A DNA stretch of 64,000 nt, taken from NCBI RefSeq assembly GCF_026340465.1, contig NZ_JAPEPC010000001.1:6124501-6188500 (forward strand), given 5' to 3'. Below, piece after piece: positions 8,428 to 18,700 of the stretch. How positions within the stretch are numbered: the stretch's first letter is position 1; every line of letters begins with the position of its first letter. Under the pieces are notes generated by a model that ran no database searches, was not told the DNA's origin, and saw only the letters and a list, made by a program, of their open reading frames with translations. The position numbers were made by a program, and so were the translations under genes. This DNA comes from Streptomyces sp. NBC_01306 (GTDB lineage Bacteria > Actinomycetota > Actinomycetes > Streptomycetales > Streptomycetaceae).

Positions 8428-9327
8428 ATGAGGATCAAGCGCACCACCCCCCACAGCGGCCCCGCGAGACGCGGCCGGCTGATCGCCGTGGCGTCCGGCC
8501 TGCTGGTCGCGGCCGCACTCACGGTCCCCACCGCCCACGCCGACCAGGCCACGGCGTACAGCCCCCAGCAGCTGACGGCCGCGAGCAACGCCGTGCAGGG
8601 CGCGGACGTGGCGGGCACCGCCTGGTACGTCGACAAGGCGACCGGCACCCTCGTCGTCACCGCGGACAGCTCGGTCTCATCGGCGGAGATCAGCCGGATC
8701 AAGCAGCGGACCGGGGCCAACGCGGGTGCGATCCGCGTCGAGCGCACCTCCGGCACCTTCAACAAGCTCCTCAAGGGCGGTGACGCCATCTACACCTCGC
8801 AGTGGCGCTGCTCCGTCGGCTTCAACGTACGCAGTGGCTCGACCTATTACTTCCTCACTGCGGGGCACTGCACCGAGGGCTCTCCCGCCTGGTATACCAA
8901 CTCGTCCGACACCACGAGCATCGGCCCGACGGCCGGCACCAGCTTCCCGGGCAACGACTACGGCATCGTCAAGTACACCAACTCCGCCGTGCCGCACGAC
9001 GGCACCGTCGGCAGCCAGGACATCACCAGCGCGGGCAACCCCACCGTGGGCCAGACCGTGACCAGGACCGGCTCCACCAGCGGTACCCACAGCGGCAAGG
9101 TCACCGCGCTGAACGCCACCGTCAACTACGGCAGCGGGGACGTCGTCTCCGGACTCATCCAGACGACGGTCTGCGCCGAGCCCGGTGACAGCGGCGGCCC
9201 GCTCTACGCGGGCTCCAAGGCCCTGGGTCTCACCTCCGGCGGCAGCGGTGACTGCACATCGGGCGGTACGACCTTCTTCCAGCCCGTCACCGAGGCGCTG
9301 AGCGCCTACGGGGTCAGCGTCTACTGA
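8428..9327 (+). CDS. sprB: Streptogrisin B-like secreted S1 serine protease
   Basis: A 299-aa preproprotease. A signal peptide with a TVPTAHA cleavage region (about residues 1-38) is followed by a propeptide to about residue 114. The mature domain of about 185 residues is the same length as streptogrisin B and very similar in sequence. The catalytic triad is His147 (TAGHC), Asp177 (NDYG) and Ser255 (GDSGG). Cys128/148 and Cys249/276 are the expected disulfides. GGAGG lies 8 nt upstream of the ATG. The enzyme is exported, cleaves its own prosegment and degrades proteins outside the cell. A strong hairpin follows the stop. The symbol is given by resemblance to the S. griseus enzyme. Confidence 0.9.
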   Translation: MRIKRTTPHSGPARRGRLIAVASGLLVAAALTVPTAHADQATAYSPQQLTAASNAVQGADVAGTAWYVDKATGTLVVTADSSVSSAEISRIKQRTGANAGAIRVERTSGTFNKLLKGGDAIYTSQWRCSVGFNVRSGSTYYFLTAGHCTEGSPAWYTNSSDTTSIGPTAGTSFPGNDYGIVKYTNSAVPHDGTVGSQDITSAGNPTVGQTVTRTGSTSGTHSGKVTALNATVNYGSGDVVSGLIQTTVCAEPGDSGGPLYAGSKALGLTSGGSGDCTSGGTTFFQPVTEALSAYGVSVY

Positions 9328-9370
9328 CCGGGCCCCTCGGGTGGTTGTCGCCGCCCCGCTGACACAGCGA

Positions 9371-9411
9371 CGCAAGAGCCTTCGTCCGGATTCCGGGCGG
9401 GGGCTCTTGCG
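9371..9411 (+). terminator. Terminator hairpin after sprB
   Basis: CGCAAGAGCC (9371-9380) is the perfect complement of GGCTCTTGCG (9402-9411). The intervening 21 nt can pair further through CCGGA/TCCGG. It lies 44 bp after the stop codon. Confidence 0.65.
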
Positions 9412-9464
9412 TACTTTTGAGAGGATGTCAGGGGGAGCGGGGAGCTCACAGAAGGCGGGGGCGT

Positions 9465-9944
9465 ATGAAGCGCATCGGAGTGACCGGACACCGCAGTATT
9501 CCGCCCGACGCCATCGCCCATGTGCGGGAGGCGCTGCGCACTCTGCTCGGCGGCCTCCAGGGGCCCCTGGAGGTCCTCTCCAGCCTGGCCGCGGGCGCCG
9601 ACCAGCTCTTCGCCTGCATCGCGCTGGAATGCGGCGCCGAACTGACCGCGGTCATCCCCAGCGGTGACTACGAACTGGGCTTCTGCGACCCGGTCGAGCT
9701 GGCCGGCTACCACCGGCTCAGAGGCAGGGCGACCCAGGAGGTACGGATGGACTTCCCGCACTCCACGGACGAGGCCTACTACGCGGCGGGCGCCTATATC
9801 GCCGACAACTGCGACCGCCTGGTGGCCGTCTGGGACGGCCTGCCCGCGCGTGGCCTCGGCGGTACGGGCGACATCGTCAGCTACGCCCTGGAGGCGGGCA
9901 AGCCGGTGACGGTCATCTGGCGCGAGGGTGTGAAACGTGACTGA
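9465..9944 (+). CDS. SLOG-family nucleotide-sensor protein
   Basis: A 159-aa Rossmann-like protein of the SLOG (SMF/DprA-LOG) superfamily. Recognisable parts are the N-terminal VTGHRSIP, the glycine-rich LAAGADQLF, and the late AVWDG and GGTGDIVSYA motifs that form the ligand pocket. SLOG domains are proposed sensors or processors of nucleotide-derived signals, often beside SLATT membrane effectors in bacterial conflict systems (Burroughs and Aravind analyses). Here a SLATT-type gene lies 72 bp downstream in convergent orientation, and the Fxs locus follows. The ATG at 9465 was chosen because the motif starts two residues later. Enzymatic activity, if any, is unknown. Confidence 0.7.
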   Translation: MKRIGVTGHRSIPPDAIAHVREALRTLLGGLQGPLEVLSSLAAGADQLFACIALECGAELTAVIPSGDYELGFCDPVELAGYHRLRGRATQEVRMDFPHSTDEAYYAAGAYIADNCDRLVAVWDGLPARGLGGTGDIVSYALEAGKPVTVIWREGVKRD

Positions 9945-10016
9945 AAACGATCGCTGCTTCTGATCCGTCCCGCGGGCTGCTTCTGACCCGTGCCGCGGTG
10001 AATGTGTGACGTGGCA

Positions 10017-10943
10017 TCAACTGCCGTGCCGGGCAAGCCAGTCGGTGTACTGCGGGGAGACGACCCGCTCGGTCTCGTACACCGCGGCCGACCACTGCTT
10101 CTCGGTGAGGGGGCTCTCCATCTCCAGATGCAGCGCCTTGAGCTTCTCCTCCACCAGCGCGTGCGCCGCTATCAGCGGCTGGTGCCGGCGGAATTCGCTC
10201 CAGGCGACCCCGGAGGCCGCGGCGGCCGACACCACCGCGGCGACCTCGGTGTTCTCGCTGATGGAGAGGGCACGCAACACCCCGAAGGCCAGGGCGACCA
10301 GGGTGAGCAGCGCGAAGGCACTCGACCACAGGAGGGTGGCGCCGCGGGAGACCTCCTGCTTGCGCCGGTACCAGTTGCGCTGCTCGATGAGCCGGTCCCG
10401 CACATAGGTCTCCTTGCGGACCTCGAACGACTTGGCCCGCAGGGAACGCATCTGAGGGGTGATCAGGTCAGGACCCGGTGTCTCCTGGTCCCAGCCCACC
10501 GTGCGCAGTTCCTCCAGCTGCTCCCCGACGCGGCCGATGAACAGCTCGTCCACATCGGCCGATCCGGCGTCGAAGGGGGCGCCGTGGACGGCGTACCGCC
10601 AGCACATGGACTTGATGAAATCGGCTGCCGAGCGGTTGAGTTGCCACTGCGCCTTGGCCTTGCGGCGGGAGGTGCTGAAGGTCAGCAGCAGCACCCCGGC
10701 GTAGGCCAGCGTGCTCAGTACGCCGATGGCCTGGAAGCCACCCCCGAGCTCCGCCCGCCAGGGCAGGGACGCCGTCGCGGCACCCACCACCAGGAGCACC
10801 AGCTGGGCCCGGGTGGAGCCCACGGCCTCGCCCTGTCTGGCGATGGCGTGGGCGTCGGCCCGGTGGAACAGTTCGGGCAGATCGGCACTCCGGAAGACCA
10901 TGCTGCGTTCTGGGTTCCGCTCTGGACCGGGAAACGCCGTCAC
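10017..10943 (-). CDS. DUF4231 / SLATT-domain membrane protein
   Basis: A 308-aa protein with two pairs of hydrophobic segments. The first pair lies around AQLVLLVVGAATASL and IGVLSTLAYAGVLLL; the second around LLWSSAFALLTLVALAFGVL and VAAVVSAAAASGVAW. Each pair is followed by a charged helical stretch. This is the SLATT (SMODS and SLOG-associating two-TM effector) layout annotated as DUF4231. SLATT proteins are predicted to form membrane pores that kill or stall the cell when a partner SLOG or SMODS signal is raised. The start is GTG with GGGGG 5-6 nt upstream. It converges on the SLOG gene and diverges from fxsA across 218 bp. Confidence 0.65.
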   Translation of the reverse strand: MTAFPGPERNPERSMVFRSADLPELFHRADAHAIARQGEAVGSTRAQLVLLVVGAATASLPWRAELGGGFQAIGVLSTLAYAGVLLLTFSTSRRKAKAQWQLNRSAADFIKSMCWRYAVHGAPFDAGSADVDELFIGRVGEQLEELRTVGWDQETPGPDLITPQMRSLRAKSFEVRKETYVRDRLIEQRNWYRRKQEVSRGATLLWSSAFALLTLVALAFGVLRALSISENTEVAAVVSAAAASGVAWSEFRRHQPLIAAHALVEEKLKALHLEMESPLTEKQWSAAVYETERVVSPQYTDWLARHGS

Positions 10944-11161
10944 ATGAACCCCCGTCTGCGACTTCAGTCTTCACTCTTTAGGTGGAATGGCGTGTTCCGG
11001 AATTCGGGAGCACACTCTGTGCGACGTTCTCGCTCGCGTCCGGTCGCGCTCAGTTGCCTTCGGTGTGGTTGAGGGTAAAGTCGACCCGCCGACACTGCAA
11101 CGGTGCAAGTATCGGCATTCCTGCCCATGTCCAGAAAACATCCCTCAAGGACGGCCTCATC

Positions 11162-11323
11162 ATGTCCGTAACTTCAGCCTCTTCCGGCGCAGTCAAGAAG
11201 CCGCGTGTCCCCCTGGCCGAGATCGATGTGCGCGGTACCGAGGCTGTCAAGCAGCTCGGCCGGGTTCTCTCCGCTTCGACCGGTCGCTCGATGAGGGCAT
11301 CGACCTTCAATTCGGCGCTCTAG
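11162..11323 (+). CDS. fxsA: FxSxx-COOH cyclophane RiPP precursor
   Basis: A 53-aa precursor ending in Phe-Asn-Ser-Ala-Leu at the very C-terminus, exactly the FxSxx-COOH signature. The upstream part contains the family-like segment RVPLAEIDVRGTEAVKQLGR, which probably acts as the leader. In characterised relatives the radical SAM partner joins the Phe ring to the beta carbon of Ser, giving a three-residue cyclophane. AAGGA lies upstream of the ATG. The maturase gene begins 9 bp after the stop, so the two are surely co-transcribed. No cleavage site, protease or exporter dedicated to the product is visible in the cluster. Confidence 0.9.
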   Translation: MSVTSASSGAVKKPRVPLAEIDVRGTEAVKQLGRVLSASTGRSMRASTFNSAL

Positions 11324-11332
11324 ACTGGTGGA

Positions 11333-13546
11333 ATGACAGGACCCCTGGTCCCATTCCGCGAGATCGTCCTCAAGGTCCACAGCAGATGCGATCTTGCCTG
11401 TGACCACTGCTATGTCTACGAACATGCTGACCAGAGCTGGCGCACTCGGCCCAAAGCCATCTCTGACCAGGCGATCCACTGGACAGCTCTGCGACTGGCG
11501 GAGCATGCCAGGACCCATGACCTGCCCTCCGTGTCAGTGATCCTGCACGGAGGGGAGCCACTGCTGGCAGGTCCCGCACGACTGCGCCGCGTCTGTGAGG
11601 AGCTCACCGGGGCCCTGGAAGGGACCGCCGAGCTCGACCTCCGGATCCACACCAACGGCCTCCAGCTCAGCCCCCGGTACCTCGACCTGTTCGACGAGTT
11701 CAACGTCCGGGTCGGCATCTCCCTCGACGGGGACCGCGCCGCCAACGACCGGCACCGCCGCTTCGCCGACGGCCGCACCAGCCATCCGCTGGTGCTCAGG
11801 GCCGTCGAGCTGCTCCGCCAGGACCGGTACGCCCATCTCGACCTCGGTCTGCTCTGCACCATCGACGTGCTGAACGACCCGGTCGCCGTCCATGACGCGC
11901 TGACCGGGCTCGGCCCCCCGCGCATCGACTTCCTGCTGCCGCACGCGACCTGGGACGACCCCCCGCACCGGCCCGCCGGATCGCCGACCGCCTACGCCGA
12001 CTGGATCCTGACGGTCTTCGACCGCTGGGACGCGCGGGGTCGGCAGATCCCCGTGCGGCTCTTCGAGTCGGTCATCTCCACGCTCAACGGCGGTCCGAGC
12101 CTCACCGAGTCGCTGGGCCTGGCCCCCACCGATCTGGTCGTCGTGGAGACCGACGGCACGCTGGAGCAGGTCGACTCCCTCAAGAGCGCCTACGAGGGCG
12201 CCGCGTTCACCGGGTTCGACGTCTTCAGCCACACCTTCGACGAGGTCGCGGCCCACCCCGGGGTCCGCGCCCGCCAACTCGGCCTGGCCGGTGTCGGCGA
12301 GAAGTGCCGGGAGTGCCCCGTCGTACGGTCCTGCGGGGGCGGTCTCTACACCCACCGCTACCGTGCGGGCTCCTTCGACCAGGAGAGCGTCTACTGCACC
12401 GACCTGGAGGCCCTGGTCCGCGGCATCGAGACGCGCACCGCGGCGGCCACCACCTCGCCCGCGCTCACCGATCCGCAGGAGCTGGACGCCGGACAGCAGG
12501 ACCTGACCCGCACTCTGCTCGCCGCCCTGCACACGGAGCTGGCGGGCCGCGGCGGCGAGGAGTGGGCTCGGGCCTGGGAGCTGGCGGGCACGGTCGAGCA
12601 GCGGTCCGACGGGCTCGACACCGTGCTCGCCCACCCCTACGCCCGCAGCTGGCTGCTCAGTTGTCTGGACGCCCTGCGCCAGGGCCGGACCGGCACCCCC
12701 GGCAGCAGGCTGGCCGCCCACGTCGCGGCCGGAGCCCTGCGCGGCGGGCTCGACCTGCCCGTCACCGTGGCGTACACCGGCGGTCTGCTGCACCTTCCGA
12801 CCTACGGGGCGTTACGTCTCACCGGGCCGGCCGGGAGCGGCCGTGCCGAGGTCCGCATCGCCGAGAAGGGCTTCCTGGTCAGAAGCGAGGGCGCCGAACT
12901 GTACGTGCCGCGCCCGGACGAGGCCACCGCCGACTGGCAGCCGCTGCGCCGGACCGACTGCGACGGGGCCCCCGATCTCGCGCTGGACGATCTGGACCCG
13001 TACCGCGACTGCTTCGGTACGCCCGTCGGGGAGCGCCTCACCCTGGCGGGCGCCGCCGACTGGAGCCGGCGCTTCGCGCACACCTGGTCCGCGCTGCGTG
13101 CCGCCGTACCCGCGCACGCCGAGGACGCCGCCGCCCGGCTCACCACGGTGACCCCGCTGACCGCGGGCGAGCCGGCCGTCGGCCGGCACGGAGCCGGAGC
13201 CATCGGTGTCTCCCTCCCCGGCCTCACCCCCGAGGGCCTGCTGCGCGCCACGCGCCGGGCGAAGCTGCGCGCGCTCCTGGATGTCACCGATCTCTACGCC
13301 CAGGACGGCGCCTGGCTGCACCGGGTGGCCCGGCGGCAGGAACCGGCGCCGGTCTCGGAGGTGCTGTCCTGCGCCTACGAGGGCGTGGCGCTCGCCGCGT
13401 ACGGAGGAGAGAACCGTGCACGCACCCTGGCGCACACCCGGCAGGCGCTGGAAGCTCTGGAGGGTGCGGCCGAACTGACCGTCAGTGGCAGGAGCCTGGT
13501 CGCCGCCCTGTGGGACGAGTGGGAGGAGACCGCCCGTGGCCGATGA
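11333..13546 (+). CDS. fxsB: FxsB radical SAM/SPASM cyclophane synthase with degenerate HExxH extension
   Basis: A 737-aa maturase. The radical SAM cluster motif is Cys19-x3-Cys23-x2-Cys26 (CDLACDHC). A SPASM-like Cys-rich region lies at about residues 320-356 (GEKCRECPVVRSCGGG, then a later Cys). The second half resembles the HExxH peptide-modification domain often fused to or beside FxsB, with GAIGVSLP and KLRALLDVTDLY, but ATRRA (639-643) stands where HEFQH is expected. The metal site is therefore lost. Leu494 is encoded by TTA, rare in Streptomyces and dependent on the bldA tRNA. The 5' third is less GC-rich than the rest. The end overlaps the AAC(3)-like gene by 11 bp. Confidence 0.9.
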   Translation: MTGPLVPFREIVLKVHSRCDLACDHCYVYEHADQSWRTRPKAISDQAIHWTALRLAEHARTHDLPSVSVILHGGEPLLAGPARLRRVCEELTGALEGTAELDLRIHTNGLQLSPRYLDLFDEFNVRVGISLDGDRAANDRHRRFADGRTSHPLVLRAVELLRQDRYAHLDLGLLCTIDVLNDPVAVHDALTGLGPPRIDFLLPHATWDDPPHRPAGSPTAYADWILTVFDRWDARGRQIPVRLFESVISTLNGGPSLTESLGLAPTDLVVVETDGTLEQVDSLKSAYEGAAFTGFDVFSHTFDEVAAHPGVRARQLGLAGVGEKCRECPVVRSCGGGLYTHRYRAGSFDQESVYCTDLEALVRGIETRTAAATTSPALTDPQELDAGQQDLTRTLLAALHTELAGRGGEEWARAWELAGTVEQRSDGLDTVLAHPYARSWLLSCLDALRQGRTGTPGSRLAAHVAAGALRGGLDLPVTVAYTGGLLHLPTYGALRLTGPAGSGRAEVRIAEKGFLVRSEGAELYVPRPDEATADWQPLRRTDCDGAPDLALDDLDPYRDCFGTPVGERLTLAGAADWSRRFAHTWSALRAAVPAHAEDAAARLTTVTPLTAGEPAVGRHGAGAIGVSLPGLTPEGLLRATRRAKLRALLDVTDLYAQDGAWLHRVARRQEPAPVSEVLSCAYEGVALAAYGGENRARTLAHTRQALEALEGAAELTVSGRSLVAALWDEWEETARGR

Positions 13547-14303
13547 AGCCGGGCCGGCCGCCGAGCTGAGGGCGCTCGGTGTCAGGGAGGGGATGACGCT
13601 GCTGGTGCACGCCGCGCTCGGCGGCACCGGGCTGGACGCGCGGACGCTGCGGGACGCGCTCCTCGGCGTACTGGGCGAGGACGGGACGCTGGTGGTCCCG
13701 GCCTTCACCCCGGAGAACTCCACGACATCGGCGGCCCATCTGCGGCAGACCGCCGGACTCACCGCGGACGCCAGGGACCGCTTCCTCGCCGCGATGCCCG
13801 CCTTCGATCCCGCCCGTACACCGTGCCCCGGGATGGGCCGGCTGGCTGAATGTGTACGGCTCTCCCCGGGCGCGGTACGCAGCAGCCACCCCCAGACCTC
13901 GTTCGCCGCGCTGGGCGCGCGCGCCGAAGAGCTGGTAAAGGACCATCCCGCCGACTGCCACCTCGGTGAGGAGTCCCCGCTGGGCAGGCTAGCCGCCGCC
14001 GGTGCGGAGGAATTGATGATCAATGTGGGATTCGGTGTGTGCACCTCCTTCCACCTTGCTGAATACCGGATTCCGGATATCCCGACGCAGCTGTACCGCT
14101 GCGTGGTCAGTACGGGCGGGCGGCGTGAGTGGTTCGAATACCGGGACGTCGAACTCGACGACAGCGATTTCGAACTGATCGGTGCGGATTTCCCCCGCGG
14201 GAGCCTGCGGGAGGGGAAGCTGGGGAACGCGGCCGCCACGGCGTTCCCGATCAAGGACGCTGTGGAGCACGCGATGAAATGGATGACCGAAAAGCGGCGT
14301 TGA
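13536..14303 (+). CDS. AAC(3)-family N-acetyltransferase in the Fxs operon
   Basis: A 255-aa protein of the antibiotic N-acetyltransferase (AAC(3)) fold. It shows LLVHAALGGTG near the start, GTLVVPAFTPEN, HPQTSFAALG and INVGFGVCTSFHLAEYRI, in the family's order and usual length. The GTG start has GGAGGAG 7 nt upstream and overlaps fxsB. AAC(3) enzymes transfer acetyl from acetyl-CoA to an amine. A copy is often found in fxs loci, where acetylation of the peptide or of a resulting small molecule is more plausible than drug resistance (inference). No drug specificity can be predicted. Confidence 0.8.
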   Translation: MADEAGPAAELRALGVREGMTLLVHAALGGTGLDARTLRDALLGVLGEDGTLVVPAFTPENSTTSAAHLRQTAGLTADARDRFLAAMPAFDPARTPCPGMGRLAECVRLSPGAVRSSHPQTSFAALGARAEELVKDHPADCHLGEESPLGRLAAAGAEELMINVGFGVCTSFHLAEYRIPDIPTQLYRCVVSTGGRREWFEYRDVELDDSDFELIGADFPRGSLREGKLGNAAATAFPIKDAVEHAMKWMTEKRR

Positions 14304-14374
14304 TTGACCGAACGTCGACGGGGTGGAGACTCTTCGCTCCGGAATGATGTCTTCATGGACGACGGGGGGCCGAG

Positions 14375-15709
14375 TTGGCAGCATCGGAACAGCCGAGAGC
14401 GGCGAACCACAGGCCGTATTTTTTTCTCAGCTATGCGCACACTCCGAAACACGGAGCCGTCGGGCCCGACCCGGACATGTGGGTCGAGCGGCTCTTCCGT
14501 GACCTCTGCGCCCATGTGATGGCCATGACCAACCTGCCCGCGGGAGCGCCCGCGGGCTTCATCGACCGGGAGCTGCGGTCGGGGGAGGGCTGGTCGGAGC
14601 GGCTCGGCGAAGTCCTCGCCACCTGCCGGGTCTTCGTACCGCTCTTCTCGCCCCGCTATTTCGGCAGCGAGATGTGCGGCAAGGAGTGGTACGCCTTCGC
14701 CCAGCGCGCCATTCAGGAACAGGTCCGCAGCAACCGCACGGCCGACGCGATAGTCCCCGCCCTCTGGGTCCCCGTGCCGCCGCACCAACTGCCGGGCCCG
14801 GCAGCGCGGTTGCAGTTCAACCACCGCGCGTTCGGTGAGCGCTATGTGACCGACGGGCTCTACGGTCTCGTCAAACTGCGGATATTCGCCGAGGAGTACG
14901 AGCGGGCCGTCTACGAACTGGCCAAACGCATTGTGAGCGTCGCCGACGCATCGGACGTCGGCCCGTGCCGCCCCGTCGACTACCGGGCCATACCCAGCGC
15001 CTTCGGCCCGCCCAGCGCGGGCCCGCGCCCGATGAAACTGACCGTCGCCGCGCCCACCCGCCACGACCTTCCCGACGGCCGGCATTCCGAGTACTACGGG
15101 GACACCCCGCTGGACTGGAATCCGTACCACCCGGTCTCCGCACAGCCGCTGTCCCGGCTCGCCGAGGACCTGGTCCGCTCGCTCAACTACCAGGCCACCG
15201 TCACCTCGTTCGACGAGGAAGTACTCCATCTCGACGGGAAACAGCCGCCGTCACGCCCCGAGGTCCTGCTCGTCGACCGCTGGGCCCTGCACGACGACGA
15301 GCGGCGCCAGCGGCTCTCCGCCTTCGACTCCGAGCACCGCCCCTGGGTGAGCGTGGTGGTCCCCTGGAACCGCGACGACCACCAGAGCAGAGCCTCCGAG
15401 GCCGAGCTCACCGGCCGTCTGGAGGACACCATGCCGTCCAAGATGCGGGAGGGGCGCGCCGCGTCGAGAGCGGCGGCCAAGGGCGTCCCGAGCATGGAGG
15501 CCTTCGGCCAGATCCTGCCCCAGGTGGTGGAGGCCGCCGCCCAGCAGTATCTGAAGCACGCCGCCGTCTACCCGCCGGGCGGCGGCGGTCACCACGAACG
15601 GCCCCGGCTCATCGGCCCGATGGCGACCGAACAGGCCGCCACCCGCTACATACCGGCTACTCAGGATCTCGCGCTCGATGCGGAGGACACGGATGACGGC
15701 AGGTCGTGA
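14375..15709 (+). CDS. fxsC: FxsC, TIR-like domain protein
   Basis: A 444-aa protein whose first 170 or so residues form a TIR-like domain. PYFFLSYAHTPK is followed by FIDRELRSGEGW, LATCRVFVPLFSPRYF and EMCGKEWYAF, matching FxsC proteins of FxSxx-COOH loci. The C-terminal 270 residues contain family-specific sequence without a known fold. The only start in this frame before the domain is TTG at 14375, preceded by a run of G residues at suitable distance. It follows the acetyltransferase by 71 bp and overlaps fxsT by 17 bp. TIR-like folds bind or cleave nucleotides or mediate assembly; its role here is unknown. Confidence 0.88.
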   Translation: MAASEQPRAANHRPYFFLSYAHTPKHGAVGPDPDMWVERLFRDLCAHVMAMTNLPAGAPAGFIDRELRSGEGWSERLGEVLATCRVFVPLFSPRYFGSEMCGKEWYAFAQRAIQEQVRSNRTADAIVPALWVPVPPHQLPGPAARLQFNHRAFGERYVTDGLYGLVKLRIFAEEYERAVYELAKRIVSVADASDVGPCRPVDYRAIPSAFGPPSAGPRPMKLTVAAPTRHDLPDGRHSEYYGDTPLDWNPYHPVSAQPLSRLAEDLVRSLNYQATVTSFDEEVLHLDGKQPPSRPEVLLVDRWALHDDERRQRLSAFDSEHRPWVSVVVPWNRDDHQSRASEAELTGRLEDTMPSKMREGRAASRAAAKGVPSMEAFGQILPQVVEAAAQQYLKHAAVYPPGGGGHHERPRLIGPMATEQAATRYIPATQDLALDAEDTDDGRS

Positions 15710-18700
15710 CGGACGCATCGTCACCTTCTACTCGTACAAGGGAGGTACCGGCCGGACCATGGCCCTGGCCAACACCGCCTGGATCCTGGCCGCCAACGGC
15801 AAACGCGTCCTCGCGGTGGACTGGGACCTGGAGGCACCGGGCCTCTACCGCTTCTTCCACCCCTTCCTCGACCCGTCCACGCTCGGCGCCACCACCGGGA
15901 TCATCGACCTGATCACCGAGTACGCCTGGGCGGCCACCAGCCCCGTCCCGCGCCCCGACGACTGGCACCGGGACTACGCCCGTATCCAGCAGCACGCGGT
16001 CTCGCTGACACCGGAGACGCTGGGCTGGGAGTTCCCCGACGGCGGCACGCTCGACTTCGTGTCGGCCGGCCGGCAGAACCGCGAGTACTCGGCCACCGTC
16101 TCCACCTTCGACTGGGACAACTTCTACGACCGGCTCGGCGGCGGCCACTTCTTCGACGCGCTGCGCGACGACATGAAGGCCAACTACGACTACGTCCTCA
16201 TCGACAGCAGGACCGGACTCAGCGACATCGCCGACATCTGCACCGTCCATCTGCCCGACGCGCTCGTCGACTGCTTCACCCTCAGCGACCAGTCCATCGA
16301 CGGCGCCGCCGCCGTGGCCCGCCAGATCGACAAGCACGACGGCGGCCGGGGCATCCAGATCCTGCCCGTCCCCATGCGGATCGACGAGGGCGAGAAGGAG
16401 AAGGCGGACGCCGGACGGGCCCTGGCCAGGCTCCGGTTCGACGGACTGCCGCGCGGGCTCACGGGCGAGGAGCTCACCGCGTACTGGGGAGCGGTCGAGA
16501 TCCCGTACCGCCCCTACTACGCCTACGAGGAGACCCTGGCCACCTTCGGCGACGAGGCCGGGCTCACCAACTCGCTGCTCTCCGCCTTCGAACGGCTCGC
16601 CTCCGTCGTCACGAACCGGCAGATCACCTCGATGCCGCAGATCCCCGAAGAGGTCAGGCTGCGCATCAGGGACGCCTTCACCCGGCGCCGCCCCGCGCTC
16701 CCCGCCGATCTGCTGCTCAGCTATGTGGCGGAGAACCGGATGTGGGCCGACTGGATCGAGTCGGTGCTCACCCGCGCCGGCTTCCGGGTGGTGCCGCGCG
16801 ACGTGTCCGCCGAGGCGCCGCCGTCCGACGCGGAGACCGCGGCGGCCGAAGGCGCGGCCCGTACCGTCGTCGTCCTCTCCAGCGCCTATCTCAAGTCGGC
16901 CCGCGCGGTGGAGGTCTGGCAGCGCTCGGCGGCCGAGGACCCCTCGGGGACCCGCAGACATCTGCTGCCGCTGCGCGTCGGTGATGTACGGCTGACCACG
17001 CCGTACATCGACCGCAACCCGGTCGACCTGTTCCGGCTGGACGAAGTGCACGCCACCACGGCGCTGCTGCGGTCGGTGGACCGGCCGGGCGGCCAGGCCG
17101 TCGACGGGGTGGCGCCGGGGCCGCGGTTCCCCGGCACCGTCCCGAAGATCTGGAACGCACCGGCCCGCAACTCCGGCTTCACCGGGCGCTCCCTGGTACT
17201 GGAGCGGATGCGCGACCAGCTCGGCGGCGGGATGGCCGTGGTCCTGCCGCAGCCCCAGACGCTGTACGGCCTCGGCGGCGTCGGCAAGACCCAGGTGGCC
17301 CTGGAGTACGTGCACCGCTTCATGGCCGACTACGACCTGGTCTGGTGGATCTCCGCCGAACAGACCGACGACGTGATCGCCGGCCTCGCCGAACTCGCCG
17401 TCCGTCTCGGCACCCAGGGCGCCGACGACATGGCGTCCGCCTCCCAGGAGGCCATCGACCTGCTGCGCCGCGGGGTGCCCACCTCGCGCTGGCTGCTGGT
17501 CTTCGACAACGCGGACGACCCCGAGCAGCTGAAGCGATTCTTCCCGCCGGGCGGCCCCGGCCATGTGCTGGTGACCTCGCGGAACCAGACCTGGTCGCAG
17601 TACGGGGACGCGCTGCCCGTCGACGTCTTCATGCGGGAGGAGTCCGTCGAGCACATCCAGCGCCGGGCGCCCGGCCTCTCCGCCGACGACGCGGCCCGGG
17701 TCGCCGAGGCGGTGGGCGACCTGCCGCTCGCCGTCGAGCAGGCGGCCGCCTGGATCGCCGAGACCGCCACCCCCGTCGACACCTATCTGGAACAGCTGGC
17801 CCAGGAGGCCGAGAGCGTCCTCGGCCTCAACCAGCCCGCCGGATACCCCGAACCGGTGGCCGCCACCTGGAACGTGTCCATCGCCCGCCTCAAGGAGCGC
17901 TCGCCCGCCGCGGTCCGGCTGCTCCAGCTCTGCGCCTTCTTCGCACCGGAACCGATCTCGGCGAAGCTCCTCTACAGCCGGGAGATGATCGACGCGCTCA
18001 AGCCGTACGACGCGACGCTCCAGGAGAAGCTGGTGCTCGGCCGGGTCATCCGGGAGATCGGCCGCTTCGCGCTCGCCAAGGTGGACCCGGTGGGCGGCTC
18101 CATCCAGGTGCACCGCCTGGTGCAGGCCGTGATCAAGGCACAGCTCACCCACGCGGAGCGGGACGACGCACGGCACGCCGTCCACATGATCCTCGCGGGC
18201 GCCAGGCCCGACGGTGACGAGCCCATAGACAACCCCGGCACCTGGCCCGACTTCGCCCCCATCTGGCCGCACCTGGGCCCGTCGGAGGCCAGGCTCTGCA
18301 AGGAGCCGGAGACCCGCCGGCTGATGATCGACCGGGTGCGCTATCTGTGGAAACGCGGCGACTTCGTCACGGCAGCGGCGCTCGCCGGCGAGCTGCGCGA
18401 GGTCTGGCGCGAACGCCTCGGCAACAACGACCTCCAGTACCTCTACCTCCGCTTCCACCTCTCCAACATCCTCCGCTCGCGCGGCCGTTACGTGGAGGCC
18501 ATGGAGCTGGACGAGGAGACCCTGCGGCGCCAGCGCGAACAGCTCCCGGAGCTCGGCCCCTCGCATCCGCACACCTACATGACCACCAGCGCCCTGGCCA
18601 TGGACCTCGGCGCGGTCGGTGAGTACAGCAGGGCCATGACGCTGGCGACCGAGGCGTACGAGGGGTTCAAGGAGATCTTCGACGAGTCGCATCCGAGGAC

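Noticed and set aside
13536..14303. Aminoglycoside resistance gene
   Set aside because: The fold is AAC(3)-like, but its overlap with fxsB and placement before fxsC indicate a role in the Fxs system; no resistance specificity can be claimed.
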